64,000 nucleotides of DNA, from NCBI GenBank assembly GCA_031367435.1, contig JANLPV010000187.1:13280-77279 (forward strand). The letters are read 5' to 3'. The notes under the pieces are model-generated. The model was not told the DNA's origin, did no database searches, and saw nothing but the letters and a program-made list of their open reading frames with translations. Positions 59,781 through 64,000 of the stretch are shown here, in pieces. The DNA comes from WLMZ01 sp031367435 (GTDB taxonomy: Bacteria; Actinomycetota; Acidimicrobiia; Acidimicrobiales; Ilumatobacteraceae). Position 1 is the stretch's first letter. Each line of letters starts with the position of its first letter. The position numbers and the translations under genes are program-made.

Positions 59781-60971
59781 ATGACTAACCTGCACGAACC
59801 GTCAACGACAACCCCCGACAGAGGGTTTCCCGAGAGCGAGTTCAGGACGAGGACCAGCGCCGCCCAGGCCCGCCTGAACGAGCGCGGTATTGCCGCGCTG
59901 CTCCTCACAACCGAACACGAGATCCGCTACTTCTCGGGGTTCCACACACCGTTCTGGCAGAGCCCGACCCGACCATGGTTCCTGGTGGTGCCCAACAGCG
60001 GCGATCCGATCGCCGTGGTCCCAAGCATCGGCGAGTCGGCATTCCGTTCCTCCTGGCTCAGCGACGTTCGCACGTGGCCCGCGCCCCGCCCGGCGGACGA
60101 CGGAATTTCGCTGCTGACCGAGGTTCTGGCCGAGGTCACCCGAGATCGAACCGCGGTCATCGGCGTGCCGATGGGCCCTGAAACACACCTCCGCATGCCA
60201 CTCGCCGATTGGCACGACCTGCAACGCAGATCGGCCGCGGTGCGTTGGACGGACGCCACCGACATCGTGCGCGGGCTGCGCATGGTCAAGAGCCCTCGGG
60301 AAGTCGAGAAGACCGCGCACATCTGTCGCATTGTTTCCGAAGCGTTCGCCGAGCTGCCCAACCTGCTCGACGTTGGCATCACTGAGCGCGAAGCTTTCCG
60401 CAGATTCCGCATCGACATCCTCCAGCGCGGCGCGGATGAGGTTCCCTATCTTGTCGGCGGCAGCGGAACGCACTTCGATGACATCATCAAGTACCCGAAT
60501 GACCGGGTCATCGCCCCCGGCGACCTGCTGATGTTCGACACGGGCTCGATGTGGGACGGGTACTCCAGCGACTTCGATCGATTCTTTGCGTTCGGTCACG
60601 TCGACGCTGCGGCGGCGCGAGCTCATCACGTCGTGTGGGATGCGACCGAGGCCGGTTTGGCAATGCTGCGTCCCGGGGTCACGACATCGGACCTGTGGCG
60701 GACGATGGCCGAGGTCATGTCAGCCGGCGGTTCGCTGGGCAGCGGCGTCGGTCGATTGGGCCACGGGCTCGGCATGCAGCTCACCGAATGGCCCTCGAAT
60801 ACCGCCGACGACAACACCGTCATCGAGGAGGGCATGGTGTTGACGCTGGAACCAGGCATGACGTTTGCGCCTGGTCGGGTCATGCTCCATGAGGAGAACG
60901 TCGTCATCCGATCCAATGGGCCGGAGCTGCTGTCGAGGAGAGCCAACCGTGACATCCCGATCATCGCCTGA
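59781..60971 (+). CDS. M24-family peptidase / creatinase-like (Xaa-Pro peptidase type)
   Basis: A 396-residue protein with an N-terminal creatinase domain (about residues 25-150) and a C-terminal pita-bread domain. Metal ligands are visible: Asp in LMFDTGSMWDGYSSDFDR near 250, His in GHGLGMQLTEWP near 328, Glu in LEPGMTF near 355 and in HEENVV near 372. Members cleave Xaa-Pro peptides or act on creatine and ectoine derivatives. It is followed 45 bp later by an M20 peptidase, suggesting a peptide or amide catabolism pair. Confidence 0.9.
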   Translation: MTNLHEPSTTTPDRGFPESEFRTRTSAAQARLNERGIAALLLTTEHEIRYFSGFHTPFWQSPTRPWFLVVPNSGDPIAVVPSIGESAFRSSWLSDVRTWPAPRPADDGISLLTEVLAEVTRDRTAVIGVPMGPETHLRMPLADWHDLQRRSAAVRWTDATDIVRGLRMVKSPREVEKTAHICRIVSEAFAELPNLLDVGITEREAFRRFRIDILQRGADEVPYLVGGSGTHFDDIIKYPNDRVIAPGDLLMFDTGSMWDGYSSDFDRFFAFGHVDAAAARAHHVVWDATEAGLAMLRPGVTTSDLWRTMAEVMSAGGSLGSGVGRLGHGLGMQLTEWPSNTADDNTVIEEGMVLTLEPGMTFAPGRVMLHEENVVIRSNGPELLSRRANRDIPIIA

Positions 60972-61016
60972 CAGCGCCACGCACGCTGCGAACGTGCTCC
61001 GAGAAGCGCCTTAGCC

Positions 61017-62189
61017 GTGGACATCAGCGATCTCATTCACCGAATCGATGTCGATCGAATCGTTCGTCGCACCGTTGAACTCGTTCAGTTACCGAGCGTC
61101 AACCCCTTCGACGGCGAAGGGGACGACACCACTGGGGAACGCGCCGTTGCCCAGTGGATGACCGACCACCTCGAACGGTTGGGTTACGAAACCAACGTCG
61201 GCGATATTGCGCCCGACCGGCCGAATGTGGTCGGCATCGGGCCGGGCGGCGACGGACCGGTCCTGGCGCTCGTCGGCCACACCGACACCGTTGGGGTGGG
61301 TGGCTACGACGATCCGTTCAGCGGAACGATTTCGGGCGGGCGGATTCATGGGCGAGGCACCTGCGACATGAAGGGCGCGCTGGCAGCCTTCATCGAAGTG
61401 GCTGAGGTGTTGCACGACGCGGGCAAACCTCTGCGTGGCCGACTGATGATTGCTGGGATCGCTGATGAAGAACACGGCATGCTCGGGTCCCGTGCGCTCG
61501 GCGTTCACGGCGCTCTTGCCGACTATGCGATCGTCGGCGAGCCAACTGATCTGGACGTGTGCATCGCCCACAAAGGTCAATATGCGTTCCCGGTCCGAAC
61601 CTTTGGAACTGCGGTGCACTCAAGCATCGCCGACCAAGGTGTCAACGCGATCGAGTCGATGATGGAAGTCGTCTCGGCATTCTCGGATTACGACCGCCAG
61701 CTGAGGGCACGACCTGCCCATCCGCTCTGCGGAACTGCGACTGCCAACGTTGGCACCATCCGCGGCGGCGAGTTGGTCTCCATCGTGCCCGACTTCTGCG
61801 AAATCCATGTCGATAGGCGAGTCCTACCTGGCGAATCCACGGTACAGATTCGCCGAGAGATCTCCGATCTGCTCGAATCGCTGGCATCGCAGCGGACCCA
61901 AGTTCGATGGGAACTCGGCGATCCATTCATCGACGCAGGCCCCCTCAGCACACCGCTTGAACATCCGATTGTCGCGGCGACCCTTCGGGCCATTCGCCGA
62001 CGATCGCCAGCGGCGCAGCCCTCATCGTTCCCCGGCGCTACCGATGCCCCCAACCTTGGCATCCCTGCCGTCATCTGGGGACCCGGCTCACTGTCTCTCG
62101 CCCACACCACGGCGGAATCGATCGCCATCGACGAACTCGTCCGAGCGGTCCACTATTACCTCGACGCAGTGGTGACGCTCATCGGCTGA
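61017..62189 (+). CDS. M20-family metallopeptidase (ArgE/DapE/CPG2 type)
   Basis: A 390-residue zinc peptidase. LALVGHTDTV near residue 88 gives the first ligand His and catalytic Asp, RGTCDMKGA near 116 the bridging Asp, IADEEHGMLG near 150 the Glu base and ligand, VGEPTDL near 174 and SFPGATDAPNL near 344 further site residues. The dimerisation domain is in the middle. GTG at 61017 follows the M24 gene. Probable role: removal of an acyl or amino acid group after M24 cleavage. Confidence 0.9.
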   Translation: MDISDLIHRIDVDRIVRRTVELVQLPSVNPFDGEGDDTTGERAVAQWMTDHLERLGYETNVGDIAPDRPNVVGIGPGGDGPVLALVGHTDTVGVGGYDDPFSGTISGGRIHGRGTCDMKGALAAFIEVAEVLHDAGKPLRGRLMIAGIADEEHGMLGSRALGVHGALADYAIVGEPTDLDVCIAHKGQYAFPVRTFGTAVHSSIADQGVNAIESMMEVVSAFSDYDRQLRARPAHPLCGTATANVGTIRGGELVSIVPDFCEIHVDRRVLPGESTVQIRREISDLLESLASQRTQVRWELGDPFIDAGPLSTPLEHPIVAATLRAIRRRSPAAQPSSFPGATDAPNLGIPAVIWGPGSLSLAHTTAESIAIDELVRAVHYYLDAVVTLIG

Positions 62190-62265
62190 AGGGCTGCATC
62201 AACCGGGCTTGGTTGCTCAGTCCGCGAGGGCCCCACGACGCGATCGCCATGTAGGGTTCGCCACC

Positions 62266-63420
62266 ATGCGCGTGCTCGTGACATCAACGCCGGGTTCGGG
62301 CCATATCCATCCTCTGGTTCCACTCGCAACTGAACTGCAGGCTGCGGGTCACGAGGTGTTGTGGGCCACCGCGGAAGAGGCGTGTGCGCAGGTCGAGCGG
62401 TACGGCTTCCGAGTGACACCCGCTGGAATGCCAGGTGATGAACGTCGACGCACATTTGCCGAGCGCGCTGGCGCGCAACTTGGCGCGCTCGGTGTGCGCG
62501 AGCGGCGAGCGGTGATGCTCCCCGTAATGTTCGGTGAGATCACTGCCCCGGCGATGCAGCGCGACCTCGTCAGCGTCTTCGATTCGTTTCAACCCGACGT
62601 CGTGATCCACGACCTCGTCGAGTTCGCAGCGCCACCGGTAGCCGCGGCTCGCGGCATCCCCCATGCCACGGTTGCGTTCGGTTGCGCATTGTCGTCGACG
62701 CTGATCGCACTCGCTGCCTCGAGTGTTGCCGACCTTTGGGCAAACGAGGGCCTGGCTCCATCACCGAGCGCGGGCCTGTACGACCATCTCTATCTGCATC
62801 CGTTGCCAGTTGGATTCGGCGAGCCACCAGCCACCCAAACCGCGATGAGCATTCAGCCGATGCACTTCGACGGTGCGCCTGGGCCCGATGTACCGCCGTG
62901 GGTTCTTGATTTCGGTCGCGATCGCGCGGGGGTCTACGTCACCTTCGGAACCGAAATGGCCCAACTCGCGCCTTGGCCTGCAGTGATCGAAGCCTTGAGT
63001 CTCGTCGACGCCGATGTCGTGGTGACGCTCGGGTCGCAGGTTGACCCCGACTCACTGGGTAGCGCGCCGCGCAATGTCCGACTCGAACGATATGTACCGC
63101 AAAGCTTCCTGCTCGACCGAGCCTCAGTCGTTGCGTCGCACGCCGGCTCGGGAACCTTGTTCGCCTCCGCGGCCCGTGGCATCCCGCAGTTGTGCATACC
63201 CATCGCTGCCGACCAGTGGGACAACGCCGATGCGCTCCGTGACGCGGGGGCCGCGATCTCACTCGAACTCGACCAGCGCAGCACCGACGACATCTACACC
63301 GCAATGACCACGCTGCTCGACGGTCGCCAGCACAAGTCGGCCGCGCTCGCGTTGGCGGACGGTTTCTCGGCGCTACCGCACCCGCGCGATCACGTCGCCA
63401 CCATCGAAGCGCTCGTCTGA
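62266..63420 (+). CDS. glycosyltransferase, GT1/MGT-like
   Basis: A 384-residue GT-B protein. MRVLVTSTPGSGHIHPLVPL is the N-terminal motif of UDP-sugar-dependent GT1 enzymes, and ERYVPQSFLLDRASVVASHA then GSGTLFASAARGIPQLCIPI and ADQWDNADAL the donor-binding C-domain. It probably glycosylates a lipid, macrolide or steroid-like acceptor. ATG at 62266 fits the family. It converges directly with the gene at 63421, with no base between the stops. Confidence 0.9.
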   Translation: MRVLVTSTPGSGHIHPLVPLATELQAAGHEVLWATAEEACAQVERYGFRVTPAGMPGDERRRTFAERAGAQLGALGVRERRAVMLPVMFGEITAPAMQRDLVSVFDSFQPDVVIHDLVEFAAPPVAAARGIPHATVAFGCALSSTLIALAASSVADLWANEGLAPSPSAGLYDHLYLHPLPVGFGEPPATQTAMSIQPMHFDGAPGPDVPPWVLDFGRDRAGVYVTFGTEMAQLAPWPAVIEALSLVDADVVVTLGSQVDPDSLGSAPRNVRLERYVPQSFLLDRASVVASHAGSGTLFASAARGIPQLCIPIAADQWDNADALRDAGAAISLELDQRSTDDIYTAMTTLLDGRQHKSAALALADGFSALPHPRDHVATIEALV

Positions 63421-64000
63421 TCAGTGAAGGTAAGGGGTGGACACAACTTCGCCCCTTGCACCGAGCAACTCAACCATCAATGGCTGTGGCTCGCTGTACG
63501 CAAACGTGGCCGCAAGGACGGTGGATCGGCGCCCCGGCGAAAAGCCGTAGACGCTGACCGGCAACGTGACGGGTTCTCGCCCAGCAACGGTGAACCGCAC
63601 GGAACTGGCGGTGCCCTCATCCGCGACGACAACAATGGCTGTGGAAGGAATCGTGTTGTACACGTGAACGGGTTGCAACGGATCGACGGTGAATGGCACG
63701 CGCCCGTCGCGGCCCGAGCCGTCGGGCGCCTCCCGCCCGACCTCGATCGAATGCTCCTCAAGGCTGAGCGAGAATTTCCAGCTGTCGCCGTCGACGATGA
63801 CTGCCATTGGCAGCCGGTAATATGACGACTGGTTCGGAGCCGTCGTTGACGGCCCATTGCCGACGGAGAAGTTGTCGCGGGATCTCGACGCGAGCTGGGT
63901 CCATTCATTCGCCGAGGCCAAGCGCGCCGTTTGCCCGATCTTGAACAGCGTCTCCTTCGGCAGGTTGCCAGCCAGCGTCACGTCGGTGCCGTTCACGTCC
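63421..64000 (-). CDS. unknown protein, 5' end beyond the window
   Basis: The frame is open from the stop at 63421 to the right edge. The visible 190 or so residues contain a beta-rich region (PMAVIVDGDSWKFSLSLEEH, VEVGREAPDGSGRDG-like) with Ser/Thr-rich turns. No domain was recognised and no cysteines or membrane segments were seen. A GTG at 63996 gives MNGTDVTLAG, but the gene may begin earlier. Confidence 0.55.
   Translation of the reverse strand, partial: DVNGTDVTLAGNLPKETLFKIGQTARLASANEWTQLASRSRDNFSVGNGPSTTAPNQSSYYRLPMAVIVDGDSWKFSLSLEEHSIEVGREAPDGSGRDGRVPFTVDPLQPVHVYNTIPSTAIVVVADEGTASSVRFTVAGREPVTLPVSVYGFSPGRRSTVLAATFAYSEPQPLMVELLGARGEVVSTPYLH

Noticed and set aside
1..64000. CRISPR array, tRNA, rRNA, insertion sequence or prophage
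   Set aside because: No spaced direct repeats, no cloverleaf-like or rRNA sequence and no transposase or integrase frames were recognised by eye; a tool search could still find a divergent case.

Overview
The window is high-GC, gene-dense DNA that looks actinobacterial, most probably from an uncultured or poorly characterised Acidimicrobiia-like lineage. The taxonomic guess is inference. It rests on the many luciferase-like (F420/FMN) oxidoreductases, the many two-subunit acyl-CoA dehydrogenases, CYP genes, and steroid side-chain enzymes whose best-known relatives are in Mycobacterium and Rhodococcus. There are no rRNA or tRNA genes, no CRISPR array, and no intact insertion sequence that I could see.

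The dominant theme is catabolism of a steroid-like substrate as CoA esters. The core is a minus-strand operon at 33418-40822 with very short overlaps. It encodes a type III CoA-transferase, a luciferase-like oxidoreductase, an acyl-CoA dehydrogenase, ChsH2 (MaoC + DUF35), a FadE28-like dehydrogenase, ChsH1 and the Ltp2 retro-aldolase. A CYP125-like P450 lies downstream of it. A second minus-strand operon (42884-49809) has a FadE26/FadE27-like pair, a DUF2889 protein, an enoyl-CoA hydratase, a quinone oxidoreductase and a second acyl-CoA dehydrogenase pair. An alpha-methylacyl-CoA racemase is transcribed divergently from it. A third unit (27788-32073) carries FadE30-like and IpdF-like genes, which act on the C/D-ring product HIP in mycobacteria. 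Two FadD17-like CoA ligases lie tail to tail at 14713-18030. No KstD, KshAB or Hsa ring-opening genes were seen here.

Layout. 1-2572: end of one acyl-CoA dehydrogenase, a second one, an SDR and a TetR regulator. 2573-9019: accessory stretch with a multicopper oxidase, gene fragments (AbrB-like, OsmC-like), a HicAB toxin-antitoxin module, a P450, a lipoprotein and an APH-like kinase. 9161-14463: SDRs, a luciferase-like oxidoreductase and two amidohydrolase-2 paralogues. 14713-24235: CoA ligases, a molybdopterin oxidoreductase, an enoyl-CoA hydratase, an amidohydrolase and an aldehyde dehydrogenase. 24254-50989: serine hydrolase and the steroid operons. 51008-58128: SnoaL-like, SDR, EthD, isochorismatase-like, epimerase and luciferase-like genes. 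58125-64000: ABC-F ATPase, M24 and M20 peptidases, a glycosyltransferase and an unknown protein cut by the window edge.

The most striking unexplained signal is a repeated 17-bp palindrome, TCTGACG-N3-CGTCAGA and close variants. It occurs six times, each time in front of catabolic genes (10156, 11143, 22712, 27661, 49829, 55475). At two sites a half-site doubles as a -35 element, placed 17 bp from a good -10. This points to one repressor controlling a regulon of about 45 kb. The TetR at 1931 is a candidate but unproven. Several genes also show a TANNNT box ending six bases before the start codon, which suggests leaderless transcription.
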